DNA from: Streptomyces sp. 71268
Lineage (GTDB): Bacteria > Actinomycetota > Actinomycetes > Streptomycetales > Streptomycetaceae
Assembly: GCF_029392895.1 (NCBI RefSeq)
Contig: NZ_CP114200.1
Location: 7,198,501-7,262,500 of the forward strand
DNA length: 64,000 bases
Direction of reading: 5' to 3'
Under the pieces are notes generated by a model that had not been told where the DNA came from, made no database searches, and saw nothing but the letters and a program-made list of their open reading frames with translations. The translations under genes were made by a program, and so were the position numbers. Positions 20,399 to 28,692 of this stretch are shown in pieces; position 1 is the stretch's first letter, and each line of letters opens with the position of its first letter.

Positions 20399-21456
20399 TC
20401 AGTGAGCGCTCCGCCACCGCCCAGCCCGCCTCCGCCGCCGTGCCGCCGTTCGCGGTGATCTCCGGGGCCCAGGTGCGGCAGACGATCCAGGGCCGCGAGA
20501 CCTCGATCGTGGAGCTGGTCGAGGCCACCTACCGGCTGCACGGCCAGGGCGACTCGGTCAACCCGCCCTCGTACTTCCTGCGGTTCCCGGACCGCCCCGC
20601 GTCCCGGATCATCGCGCTGCCCGCCTCGCTGGGTGGACAGACGAGGGTCGACGGCCTGAAGTGGATCTCCAGCTTCCCGGCCAACGTGCCCGCCGGCATC
20701 CCACGGGCCTCGGCCGTACTGATCCTCAACGACCACGACACCGGCTACCCGTTCGCCTGCCTGGAGAGTTCGATCATCAGCGCCACCAGAACGGCGGCCT
20801 CCGCCGCGCTCGCCGCCGACCGGCTCAGCCGTGGCCGGCCCCGCCCGACCCGCGTCGGCTTCCTCGGCACGGGGCTCATCGCCCGCTACATCCACACCTT
20901 CCTGGCCGCCACCGGCTGGACGTTCGAGCACACCGGCGTGCACGACCTGGCCGCCGACAGCGCGGCCGGCTTCCGCACCTACCTGGAACAGTCGAACGCC
21001 GCGGGTCACGTCACCGTGCACGACAGCGCCGAGGCGCTGATCCGCTCCAGCGACCTCGTCGTTTTCGCCACCACCGCCGGCAGGCCCCACGTCGGCGACC
21101 CGACCTGGTTCGACCACCACCCGCTGGTGCTGCACATCTCGCTGCGCGACCTCGCGCCCGAGATCATCCTCGACTCGGTCAACGTCGTGGACGACATCGA
21201 ACACTGCCTCCAGGCCGACACCTCGCCACACCTGGCCGAGCAGCGCACCGGCAACCGCGCCTTCATCGCCGGCACCCTGGACGACGTGCTCGCCGGACGT
21301 GTGAGCGTGCCCGCGAACCGAACGGTGGTCTTCTCACCCTTCGGGCTCGGGGTCCTCGACCTCGCCGTCGGCAAGTACGTCCACGACGAGGTGAGCCGCT
21401 CCGGTCACCTGCACGTCATCGACGACTTCTTCCATGAACTGCGCCGTCATGGCTGA
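20395..21456 (+). CDS. sbnB: 2,3-diaminopropionate biosynthesis protein SbnB
   Basis: This 353-residue NAD-dependent enzyme of the ornithine cyclodeaminase/mu-crystallin fold oxidatively splits N-(1-amino-1-carboxy-2-ethyl)-L-glutamate into L-2,3-diaminopropionate and 2-oxoglutarate. Family signatures include GLKWISSFPANVPAGIPRAS, the Rossmann segment VGFLGTGLIARYIHTFL, LVVFATTAGRP, HISLRDLAPEII and the C-terminal SPFGLGVLDLAVGKYV. The GTG start overlaps the dioxygenase stop. It lies directly upstream of sbnA, the partner that supplies its substrate; this pairing is what makes the assignment firm. Length matches the family. Confidence 0.93.
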   Translation: MISERSATAQPASAAVPPFAVISGAQVRQTIQGRETSIVELVEATYRLHGQGDSVNPPSYFLRFPDRPASRIIALPASLGGQTRVDGLKWISSFPANVPAGIPRASAVLILNDHDTGYPFACLESSIISATRTAASAALAADRLSRGRPRPTRVGFLGTGLIARYIHTFLAATGWTFEHTGVHDLAADSAAGFRTYLEQSNAAGHVTVHDSAEALIRSSDLVVFATTAGRPHVGDPTWFDHHPLVLHISLRDLAPEIILDSVNVVDDIEHCLQADTSPHLAEQRTGNRAFIAGTLDDVLAGRVSVPANRTVVFSPFGLGVLDLAVGKYVHDEVSRSGHLHVIDDFFHELRRHG

Positions 21457-21492
21457 CCGGACGGGCCAGCACCGAAGGCTGAAGGGGGCGAC

Positions 21493-22512
21493 ATGACGGT
21501 CATCTCCGCTCCGGTGGACTTCAACGAGGAGGAGCTCTACGTCGACCTGCGGCCGATCGTCGGGCACGCGCTCTTCCTCAAGTGCGAGGGCTTCAACTTC
21601 GCCGGCTCGATCAAGCTCAAGGCCGCGACGGAGATGGTGGAGGCCGCCGAGTGGAGCGGCGCCCTGAAACCGGGCTCCGTCCTGATCGAGTCCTCGTCGG
21701 GGAACCTGGGCGTGGCGCTCAGCATCATCGCCGCGAGCAAGGGTTACGGCTTCGTGTGCGTCACCGACGCGCGCTGCAACCTGTCGGCCCGCCGCGCCAT
21801 GGAGGCCCTGGGCAGCCAGGTGCACGTCATCCCCGAACCCGCAACCAACGACGGGCTGCTCGGCGCGCGCATCGCCCACGTCCAGGCGCTGTGCGCCGCC
21901 GACGAGCGCTACGTGTGGCTCAACCAGTACGCCAACGCCGACAACTGGCGGGCCCACTCCCGTACGACGGCACCCGCCATCGCCCGCCACTTCCCCGGGT
22001 TGGACGTGCTGTTCGTCGGCGCCGGCACCACCGGCACCCTGATGGGCTGCGCGCGCTACTTCAAGGAACTGCGCCGCCCGGTGCGGATCGTGGCGGTGGA
22101 CAGCGTGGGCTCGGTGACCTTCGGCGGCGAGTCGGGCCGCCGCATGATCCCGGGCCTTGGCACCAGTGTCCGCCCGGCGCTGCTGAACGAGGCGTACGTG
22201 GACGATGTGGTCGTGGTCGAGGAGACGGACACCATCCGCACCTGCCACCGTCTGGCCAGGCGCGGCTTCCTCTTCGGCGGGTCCACCGGCACCGTGGTCA
22301 GCGGCGCCGAGCGCTGGCTCGACGCGCACGACGCGCACGACCTCACCTCGGTCGCCATCGCCCCGGACCTCGGCGACCGCTACCTCGACACGCTCTACCA
22401 CCCGCAGTGGCTGCACGAGTTCTACGGCGACGACGTGCTCGCCACCGACGGACTCACCAGCGACCTGCAACGCGACCTGAGCGCCAACCACTCGGACTCG
22501 CGGGCCCGTTGA
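21493..22512 (+). CDS. sbnA: 2,3-diaminopropionate biosynthesis protein SbnA
   Basis: This 339-residue PLP enzyme of the cysteine synthase fold joins O-phospho-L-serine and L-glutamate to make the SbnB substrate. The PLP lysine should be Lys41 in FAGSIKLKAA; the substrate loop ESSSGNLGVALS and the phosphate-binding GAGTTGTLMG are clear. The C-terminal FGGSTGTVVSGA and DLGDRYLDTLY also fit. GAAGGGGG 6 bp upstream supports ATG 21493. It is the last gene of the cluster, followed by a strong hairpin. Confidence 0.93.
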   Translation: MTVISAPVDFNEEELYVDLRPIVGHALFLKCEGFNFAGSIKLKAATEMVEAAEWSGALKPGSVLIESSSGNLGVALSIIAASKGYGFVCVTDARCNLSARRAMEALGSQVHVIPEPATNDGLLGARIAHVQALCAADERYVWLNQYANADNWRAHSRTTAPAIARHFPGLDVLFVGAGTTGTLMGCARYFKELRRPVRIVAVDSVGSVTFGGESGRRMIPGLGTSVRPALLNEAYVDDVVVVEETDTIRTCHRLARRGFLFGGSTGTVVSGAERWLDAHDAHDLTSVAIAPDLGDRYLDTLYHPQWLHEFYGDDVLATDGLTSDLQRDLSANHSDSRAR

Positions 22513-22545
22513 CGCTCCCCGGGTCAGTCGGCGTCAGGAGTGAGC

Positions 22546-22595
22546 GCATGTGAGAGGGGGCACCCGGCCCGTGCCGGGTGCCCCCTCTCACATGC
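22546..22595 (+). terminator. Strong hairpin closing the biosynthetic operon
   Basis: A perfect 23-bp stem (22546-22568 paired with 22573-22595) with a 4-base loop CCGT lies 33 bp after sbnA. It lacks a T-run but is among the longest perfect inverted repeats in the window. Confidence 0.88.
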
Positions 22596-23375
22596 GGGCT
22601 CGAACCGGTGACGAAGCCGCTCTGCTCGGAGGCGTCCACGTCCCTGTCACCCGTAAGGCGCGCCGCGATTTCGGAATTCTGTGCTAACCGCCGCCGGGGA
22701 GAATGGCCGTACGAGGAATAGCCGAACGCATGCCGGCCGAGTAGGGCGCCTAATCGCACCGAGGGCGGCGGCGAAAAATACATTTCCTGCATAAAGTGCA
22801 GATCCGATGGCGTCGGCTGTCGCGGGAGCGGTACTGTCCTCGCGGAACGAACTGACCGTTGTATTACTCACGTTGAGGTTACCCCGGACGGCCGGCAAGC
22901 AGATCCGGGGCCCTCGTGCGAGACGGTTCACGCGAAAGGGTATTCGATGTGCGAACCATCAGTTCGAAGGGGCCGCTTGGGGGCACCCTTTGACGTGCTG
23001 CGACCGTAGCAGCCAGGACTTTTGGCCGAGGAGTGTCGGTGCGGCAATTGCCAGGGCTGTCATCTGCCCGGCGTGGTTGTCGGCGCCGCCTGTCTGCCGT
23101 CTCCGGCTGATACGCGTATCCCACGCGCCGGCGCGGGATGGTGGGCGCCGGGGTCGTAAGGGTGTGTCGGGCAAGGAAATCGCGCCTTGTCTGCCTGCGG
23201 GTTTATCGACGGTTCAACGAGAGGCCGGCAGCCGGCGGGTTGGCCACCGCGCCGCATGCGCCTCTGGCCGCACTCTCGTATCCAGGGGCGATGAACTGAC
23301 ATTGCTGTCCCGCACGGCGCGGAAATGGCATCACGTCAGGGAGAAAAACCAGGTGGGGAAGAAGGTGGTTCCCCG
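22596..23375. other. Intergenic region after the biosynthetic cluster
   Basis: About 780 bp with no supportable gene. Base composition dips around 22650-22880, where a TGCATAAAGTGCA near-palindrome (about 22789-22801) and ACTGACCGTTGTATTACTC-like promoter DNA are seen. The region probably carries the promoter for the zinc-ribbon/HTH gene that follows. Confidence 0.45.
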
Positions 23376-24458
23376 GTGTCCGAGGTGAAGCACGCCTGCG
23401 CGTTCTGCCGCCGCGGCATGGACGTGCGCCAGGGGCCTGGCCGTCGGCGGGTCTACTGCTCGACGACGTGCCGACGGCGGGCGCAGCGGGCGCGCTCGCA
23501 GGGCCAGCGCGAGCGGTCGAGCCAGCCCGTGTCCACGGGGCTCGCGCTGTCGGTCGCCGAGGGGCTGCCCGAGGAGGTCGCGGCGCTGCTGGCGGCCGAG
23601 CAGGCCGGCGCCGACCTGGAGGCCGTGTTGGAGCGGGCCAGGAGGCTCGCCCGCGAGGTGGAGTGCTACGTCGCGGCGGCGGTCGAGGACGGGCGCCGCG
23701 CGGGGCGGAGCTGGGACGAGGTGGCCGCCGCGGCGGCGGTGAGCACGTACACGGCCCGCACGCGGTGGGGCGAGGAGGAGGTGCGGCGTCTCCTGCGGCG
23801 TCGCGACCGCGAGCGCGGGGTGGGCCGCGACGAGGCGCCCCGGGTCAGCCCCGGCCGGGCCACCGCTGCGGGCCCGGGGGAGCACACCGCGATGGAGCGC
23901 GCGGGGCGGGCCCTGGCGGCGGCCCTGAGCCAGTTGCACGGCGACCGCCCCCTCCAGGAGTTGGCCCGGGCGGTCGGGCGCTCGCCCTCGTACATCTCGC
24001 GCATCCTCAGCGGGGAGCGCTCGGCCGCCTGGCCGGTGGTCGAGGCCCTGGTACGGGAGTGCGGCGGGCGGCCGGAGTACGTGCGCCACCTGTGGGAGAG
24101 CGCGCACGGGCTGGGCCCCCGGGCGCGCGTGGGGGTGGACGAGGCGGCCCGCCGGGTGCACGCGGCCGTGATGGGCCTGTACCTGGCCGCCGCCTGCCCC
24201 GAGGTGGAGCAGGTGTGCAAGGCCAGCGAGGCGCTGTCGGCGGAGTGGGTCGAGCGCGTGTTGGCCGGGGACGAGGTGCCCGACTGGGCGCGGTTGAGCG
24301 CGCTCGTCTCCGCCCTCGGAGCGCGCCCTGGCGACCTGCGCGCGGTGTGGGAGGGGTTGCACTACACGCTGCTCGCCACCCTGGACGCCCCGCTGGAGAC
24401 CCTGGCCGACGCTGGCCCGCTCCCGCGCGGCGCGGCCGGGCGGGACGAGGGTGAGTGA
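23376..24458 (+). CDS. Zinc-ribbon plus XRE-type HTH protein
   Basis: A 360-residue protein with an N-terminal CxxC...CxxxC finger (CAFCRRG, then YCSTTCRRRA) like FCS-type zinc ribbons. A helical Ala/Glu/Arg-rich middle follows, then a helix-turn-helix at about 200-250 (PLQELARAVGRSPSYISRIL) and a C-terminal helical domain. It is probably a transcriptional regulator; I know no function for it. GTG 23376 has GAAGG about 11 bp upstream and begins just before the finger; ATG 23325 would add 17 residues of atypical composition. The stop overlaps the next gene by GTGA. Confidence 0.7.
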   Translation: MSEVKHACAFCRRGMDVRQGPGRRRVYCSTTCRRRAQRARSQGQRERSSQPVSTGLALSVAEGLPEEVAALLAAEQAGADLEAVLERARRLAREVECYVAAAVEDGRRAGRSWDEVAAAAAVSTYTARTRWGEEEVRRLLRRRDRERGVGRDEAPRVSPGRATAAGPGEHTAMERAGRALAAALSQLHGDRPLQELARAVGRSPSYISRILSGERSAAWPVVEALVRECGGRPEYVRHLWESAHGLGPRARVGVDEAARRVHAAVMGLYLAAACPEVEQVCKASEALSAEWVERVLAGDEVPDWARLSALVSALGARPGDLRAVWEGLHYTLLATLDAPLETLADAGPLPRGAAGRDEGE

Positions 24459-24928
24459 CCGTGCGGGCCCGGTTTCCCCAGCGTGCGCGAGCCGTGGAGG
24501 CGACCGTGGCCCACCCGGCGCCCCCGGCCGTCAGCCCGCCGCTGGAGTACACCGCCTTCTGCCACCGCCACCAGGAGCTGTACCACCGTTACAGCCGCGT
24601 CCGCCTCCGCCACGAGGTCGCGAGCCGGAACGCGGTGGCCGCCGCCCTCGGCGACCTGGCTCTGGACTGGGACGGCGCGCTACGGAGCGCCTGCCTGCCC
24701 GCCGTGGCCTGGCGGCTGCTGCGCGCCCGCGTCCGGGCGGCGGCGCGGGCGAGCGATCCACGGCCGCCCGACACCCTGCACCGGGCCTGGCCCGAGGACC
24801 AGGCGGACGCCCTCATCCTGCGCTACCGCCTCTCCCTCACCACCGACCAGGCCGCGCAACTGATGGGCGTGGACCCGGCGGTGATCGCGACGCACCTGCG
24901 TACGGCCCTCCGGGACCTGCCGCGGTGA
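24455..24928 (+). CDS. Sigma-70 region 4-like small protein
   Basis: A 157-residue protein whose last 40 residues (ALILRYRLSLTTDQAAQLMGVDPAVIATHLRTALRDL) look like a sigma region 4 helix-turn-helix. The N-terminal half, with YTAFCHRHQELYHRYSRVRLRHE, could be a degenerate region 2. It overlaps the upstream regulator gene by 4 bp, so the two are co-translated. A complete sigma factor is doubtful; a DNA-binding accessory protein is as likely. Function unknown. Confidence 0.65.
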   Translation: MTVRARFPQRARAVEATVAHPAPPAVSPPLEYTAFCHRHQELYHRYSRVRLRHEVASRNAVAAALGDLALDWDGALRSACLPAVAWRLLRARVRAAARASDPRPPDTLHRAWPEDQADALILRYRLSLTTDQAAQLMGVDPAVIATHLRTALRDLPR

Positions 24929-25123
24929 GCGAGCGCGGCGTGGTGGGAGGCCCGGGGGAGCGCGCGTTGACGAACCCGGCGCGCGCGACTGCGCCCCGCG
25001 CCCGTCACAGTGGCTGGTTCACTTCCCTGCGCCTGCCGTGGTCCCGACCGGACCTGTCACACCAGCACCGGCCCACCTAGGATGAGCGCGCTCGACGCGC
25101 CACGATCGTCTCAAGGGGGCTGT

Positions 25124-25951
25124 ATGGACGGGCACTTTCCGCGGAGCCCCGCCTCCCCGCGCGGGGTGGACACGAGCCAGCCCAGCGTGGCGCGCATGTA
25201 CGACTACTACCTCGACGGCAGCAACCACTTCGCCGCCGACCGCAAGGCGTGCGAGGAGCTCTCCGCCCTCGCGCCGAGCACGAAGATCCTCGCCCAGAAC
25301 AACCGTCACTTCCTGCGCAGGGCCGTGCGCTACCTGGCGCGCGAGTGCGGCATACGCCAGTTCCTCGACCACGGCTCGGGGCTGCCCACCCAGGACAACG
25401 TGCACCAGGTCGCGCAGCAGGTCGACCCCGCCGCCCGGGTGGTCTACGTCGACAAGGACCCGATCGTCCTGGCGCACGGGCGGGCGCTGCTTGAGGACCA
25501 GTCGCGCACCGCCGTCATCCAGGCCGACATGCGCGACACCGACGCGATCATGAGTGACCCGAGCGTGCGGCGGTTGCTGGACTTCACCGAGCCGATGGCC
25601 GCGCTGTTCGTCTCCGTACTGCACTGCATCGGCGACGAGGACGACCCCGCGGCGCTGGTACGCCGTGTCGTGTCCGCCATGCCGCCGGGCAGCTTCCTGG
25701 TCATCAGCCACCTCGTCAGCGAGGACCCCGTCACGCGTCAGGCCACCACGGACTTCATGCGCCGCAGCACCGGCGGCGACTGGGGCCGGGTGCGCGAACC
25801 ACGGGAAGTGGCGGCGTACTTCGAGGGCCTGCACCTCGTGTCGCCGGGCCTGGTGGAGATCTCCACCTGGCGCCAGGACACCGACCTGGTCCGCAAGCAG
25901 CCGGGCGACGAGTGGATCGAGTACGGGGGCGTGGCCCGCACCTCGGAGTGA
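25124..25951 (+). CDS. SAV2177-family (DUF574) SAM-dependent methyltransferase
   Basis: A 275-residue protein typical of a family abundant in Streptomyces (PF04672). It carries the signature VDTSQPSVARMYDYYLDGSNHFAADR, the SAM-binding strand QFLDHGSGLPTQDNVH, VVYVDKDPIVL, and ALFVSVLHCIGDEDDP. Substrates of the family are largely unknown. AAGGGGG 6 bp upstream fixes ATG 25124; ATG 25082 would lack this support. It converges on the DUF5753 regulator gene 37 bp downstream. Confidence 0.9.
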   Translation: MDGHFPRSPASPRGVDTSQPSVARMYDYYLDGSNHFAADRKACEELSALAPSTKILAQNNRHFLRRAVRYLARECGIRQFLDHGSGLPTQDNVHQVAQQVDPAARVVYVDKDPIVLAHGRALLEDQSRTAVIQADMRDTDAIMSDPSVRRLLDFTEPMAALFVSVLHCIGDEDDPAALVRRVVSAMPPGSFLVISHLVSEDPVTRQATTDFMRRSTGGDWGRVREPREVAAYFEGLHLVSPGLVEISTWRQDTDLVRKQPGDEWIEYGGVARTSE

Positions 25952-25988
25952 CCCCGTGGCTGGGTGCGGGGCGTCGGCGACGGGCGGG

Positions 25989-26876
25989 TTACTCGAAGAA
26001 GCGGATCGCCTCGTCGAGCCTGCGACAGGTCTGCTCGGGGGTGAGCACCGAGGCCGAGAGGTGGTCCAGCTTGGCGCGGTACTTCTCGACGTCGTCCGCC
26101 TTGTCCAGGTAGATGGCGTCGTCGACCTGCTCGATGTAGACGAGGTCGGCCAACTCCGGCTCCGCGAAGTGGAGATGGGTGAACGGAACCCGGGGGCTGA
26201 AGTGGGCCTGGTCGAAGGGCACGACCTGGAGGGTGATGCCCGAGCGGTCGGCCAGTTCGCGCAGGCGCTCCATCTGGGCCCGCATCACCGGACGAGGGGC
26301 CACCGCCCGTAAGAGCGCCGCCTCCTCCAGTACGACCCACAACTCCTGCCCGCCACCGTCGAGGACGTTGCGCTGGCGCTGGAGCCGCACCTCCAGGCGC
26401 TGCCGGGCCTCCTCCTCGTCGTCCTGATCGCCGTGGGATATGTGCCACGCGTAGTGGTCGGTCTGCAACAGGCCGGGCACCAGCATCGACTCGTAGATGC
26501 GGATCCGCTGCGCCGCGGCCTCCAGTCCCACGAGCAGCTCGAACCACTTGGGAATCCCGAACGAGCTCCACCAGCCCGGTTCGGTGGACACGCCGACGAG
26601 CCCCACGAGTTGGTCGATGTGGGCCTGCGGCGCCCCGTAGAGCTGGAGGAGACGCACCACGTCCCAGGGCTGGCACGGCCGCCGCCCGTTCTCCAGGCGG
26701 CTGATCTTCGACGGCGTGACCTTGAGGTGCGCGGCGGCCTGCTCCATGGACACGCCGGCGGCCAGGCGGCGTTGCCGGAGGTGGCTGGCCAGGGCCACGC
26801 GCACCACGACCGGGCCGTGACCCGCCTTGGCCGCGTACTGCTCGATTGACGCCGGAAAGGCCGCTTCGGCTTCCAT
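25989..26876 (-). CDS. XRE-family regulator with DUF5753 (Scr1-like)
   Basis: A 295-residue protein with an N-terminal XRE helix-turn-helix (about 25-75: LRQRRLAAGVSMEQAAAHL, then KISRLENGRRP) and the DUF5753 effector domain (EPGWWSSFGIPKWFELLVGLE, YESMLVPGLLQTDHYA, VVPFDQAHFSP). Such proteins are usually encoded next to a DUF397 gene, as here (next gene upstream), and often near an RsbW-like ATPase, also present. The pair behaves in some species as a DNA-binding protein and its small antagonist. GAGGAG 6 bp before ATG 26876 sets the start. Codon 189 is a rare TTA (26310-26312), suggesting bldA control. Confidence 0.9.
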   Translation of the reverse strand: MEAEAAFPASIEQYAAKAGHGPVVVRVALASHLRQRRLAAGVSMEQAAAHLKVTPSKISRLENGRRPCQPWDVVRLLQLYGAPQAHIDQLVGLVGVSTEPGWWSSFGIPKWFELLVGLEAAAQRIRIYESMLVPGLLQTDHYAWHISHGDQDDEEEARQRLEVRLQRQRNVLDGGGQELWVVLEEAALLRAVAPRPVMRAQMERLRELADRSGITLQVVPFDQAHFSPRVPFTHLHFAEPELADLVYIEQVDDAIYLDKADDVEKYRAKLDHLSASVLTPEQTCRRLDEAIRFFE

Positions 26877-26961
26877 GCACGCTCCTCGGTGGAAGACTTC
26901 GGCCCAGTATTCCACCGAGGAGTGCGCGCGCTGACGCCAATGGGCGTGAAGACGAGACGAC

Positions 26962-27201
26962 TTAGGCGATCATGAAGTCGAACTCGCCACGCTTCGCGCC
27001 GTCGAGGAAGGCCGCGATCTCGTCACGCGTGTACACAAGGGCCGGCCCGTCCTGATGACGCGAGTTGCGCATCGCGACCCTGCCGTCCGCGAGCGCCGCG
27101 AGTTCCACGCACTGGCCCTCGCGCGCCGTCCGCTGGCTCTTCACCCACGTCACACCGGCGATCGAACTGGCCGGCGTCATTCCGTTGTGCACCTGCTGCA
27201 C
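26962..27201 (-). CDS. DUF397 protein
   Basis: A 79-residue protein with the DUF397 signature: WVKSQRTAREGQCVELAAL, VAMRNSRHQDGPALVYTRDEIAAFLDGAKRGEFD. The start VHNGM pattern after GTG is typical of the family. DUF397 proteins are partners or antitoxin-like modulators of adjacent DUF5753 regulators; here it lies 85 bp upstream of one in the same direction and is divergent from an anti-sigma-like ATPase gene. Confidence 0.9.
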   Translation of the reverse strand: MQQVHNGMTPASSIAGVTWVKSQRTAREGQCVELAALADGRVAMRNSRHQDGPALVYTRDEIAAFLDGAKRGEFDFMIA

Positions 27202-27313
27202 GGGTCACCACTTTCTTGCCGTAATTCGAACAAGTTATCCGCCGAGAAATGCGATCGGGCAGCCGAAAGCCTTCACCATGGCTTCACTGTGAGTCGATCG
27301 GGGCAATTTCCAA

Positions 27314-27349
27314 GAGGCAATTGCCTCAGCGGCTGAGAGGCGACACTAT
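27314..27349 (+). promoter_or_regulatory. Promoter of the ATPase gene with embedded 14-bp palindrome
   Basis: TTGCCT (27321-27326), a 17-bp spacer and CACTAT (27344-27349) form a plausible principal-sigma promoter about 60 bp before the start codon. The -35 box lies inside a perfect 14-bp palindrome GAGGCAATTGCCTC (27314-27327). Binding there would block RNA polymerase; the adjacent DUF5753 regulator is an obvious candidate binder. Confidence 0.5.
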
Positions 27350-27407
27350 CCAGGGGACGCTTCCCAACTCGATGCCTTCACTGGGAAATCCCTCGGAGGA
27401 ATGAACC

Positions 27408-28076
27408 ATGCCGGCAGACCGCCACGTGTCAGCTCGCAGTGGCAGGCAGCGCCACCTGCAGACCCCAGTGGCCGAAGGGGGGGCCCCCGAACTCGGCGCA
27501 CTGATGCACAGCGCCCGGCAGGACTGGGCGTGCGCGCTCGGGCTGACGACCGGCAGCATGTCCGCCTTACGCCTGGACGGCACCGCCCAGAACATCCCCG
27601 CGTCCCGCCGCTTCGTACGGGCCACGCTCCGGGCCTGGGACCTGGGCGCCTACCTGGACGACGCCGAGATCATCACCACCGAACTGGTCGCCAACGCCCA
27701 CCAGCACGCCTTCGGCGCGGCCCACCCGCACGCCGGCCAGCACGCCTGGCTGGCCCTGATCCGCAAGGCCAACGCCCTGTTGTGCGCCGTCGCCGACCCG
27801 AGCCCCCGGGCCCCGGTGGTGGGTCCCGACGATCCGCTGGCCGAACAGGGGCGCGGGTTGCACATCATCACCAGGCTCAGCGAGTCCTGGGGCTGGTCCC
27901 ACCCCACGAGCACCGGCAAGACCGTCTGGGCCCGCATACCGACCATCGCCGGCGCGGGCGGCCCCACCACCCCCGCCTCCCGTGCCACCGGCGACCTGGC
28001 CCCCGGCGCGCCAGGCCCCGCGCGCCGCCACCGGCCCGGGGTGGGGCCCAACTCCCGTCCCCTGATGGGGGTATGA
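27408..28076 (+). CDS. RsbW/SpoIIAB-like ATP-binding protein
   Basis: A 222-residue protein with a histidine-kinase-type ATPase domain (about 55-185): RRFVRATLRAWDL, the N-box ITTELVANAHQHA, AVADPSPRAP, and the G-box GRGLHIITRLSESWGW. Such proteins act as anti-sigma factors or their modulators. The C-terminal 40 residues are disordered. GGAGGAATGAACC leads to ATG 27408. Codon 54 is a rare TTA (27567-27569), so translation should depend on the bldA tRNA. It is divergent from the DUF397/DUF5753 pair. Confidence 0.88.
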   Translation: MPADRHVSARSGRQRHLQTPVAEGGAPELGALMHSARQDWACALGLTTGSMSALRLDGTAQNIPASRRFVRATLRAWDLGAYLDDAEIITTELVANAHQHAFGAAHPHAGQHAWLALIRKANALLCAVADPSPRAPVVGPDDPLAEQGRGLHIITRLSESWGWSHPTSTGKTVWARIPTIAGAGGPTTPASRATGDLAPGAPGPARRHRPGVGPNSRPLMGV

Positions 28077-28178
28077 GGCCGGAGGTCTCCGCGGCGCGGG
28101 GCCCGGCGGCGTGGGTGGGCGGGCCGTGTTCCGACGGCGGCACGCCGAGACCGTCGGAGCGTCTGCCAAGCTGCCCCC

Positions 28179-28646
28179 GTGATCACTACGAGAATCGCGC
28201 GCGAGCAGGACTTTCCCGGCTTCCTGGACCTGGCGGCCCAGGTCGAGCACTGGTTCGGGGCGATGGTGGACGAGCCGGGCTTCCACCGTGCCGTGCGGGA
28301 GCACATACGCCAGGCGTCGGCGCTCGTGGCCGTGTCGGGACAGTCGCCACTGCTCGGCGGGCTGCTGTTCGGCGGCCAGGCGCCGACGTACCACGTGCAC
28401 TGGCTGGTGGTCTCGGCCGAGGCCCGGGGGAGTGGCGTGGGGCGGGCGCTGATGGCGGACGCGGAGCGGCGGTTCGTCCGGGGGCCGGGCAGCGTCGAGG
28501 TCATCACCTTCGGGGCTGACCATCCGGGTGCCGTGGCCGGTGGGGCGCGCGTCTTCTACGAGCGCCTGGGGTTCAGTCCCGCGGAGGCCGCCGACCCCGG
28601 GCCCGAGGGCGGTTCGCGGCAGGTCTACCGCCGCGCGATCGGCTGA
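28179..28646 (+). CDS. GNAT-family N-acetyltransferase
   Basis: A 155-residue acetyltransferase. The acetyl-CoA-binding segment is WLVVSAEARGSGVGRALMADAERRF (motif A, R-G-S-G-V-G), followed by VITFGADHPGAVAGGARVFYERLGFSP. The substrate is unknown. The GTG start lacks a good ribosome site and could be leaderless. The preceding 100 bp after the ATPase gene show no features. Confidence 0.85.
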   Translation: MITTRIAREQDFPGFLDLAAQVEHWFGAMVDEPGFHRAVREHIRQASALVAVSGQSPLLGGLLFGGQAPTYHVHWLVVSAEARGSGVGRALMADAERRFVRGPGSVEVITFGADHPGAVAGGARVFYERLGFSPAEAADPGPEGGSRQVYRRAIG

Positions 28647-28692
28647 GCGGCGGTCTCCGAGCGCGGTGGGGGCTTGTGCCCGGTGAGCGCGC

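Noticed and set aside
13283..22512. Staphyloferrin-type siderophore cluster suggested by sbnA/sbnB
   Set aside because: No NIS synthetase, siderophore transporter or IdeR/DmdR iron box (TTAGGTTAGGCTAACCTAA type) is present; the NRPS and Pls/PosA genes point to a peptide or polymer.
22596..22690. GGTTCGAGCC on the minus strand, like a tRNA T-arm
   Set aside because: No cloverleaf, anticodon arm or A-box could be built upstream, and the T-stem does not pair, so no tRNA or attachment site is called.
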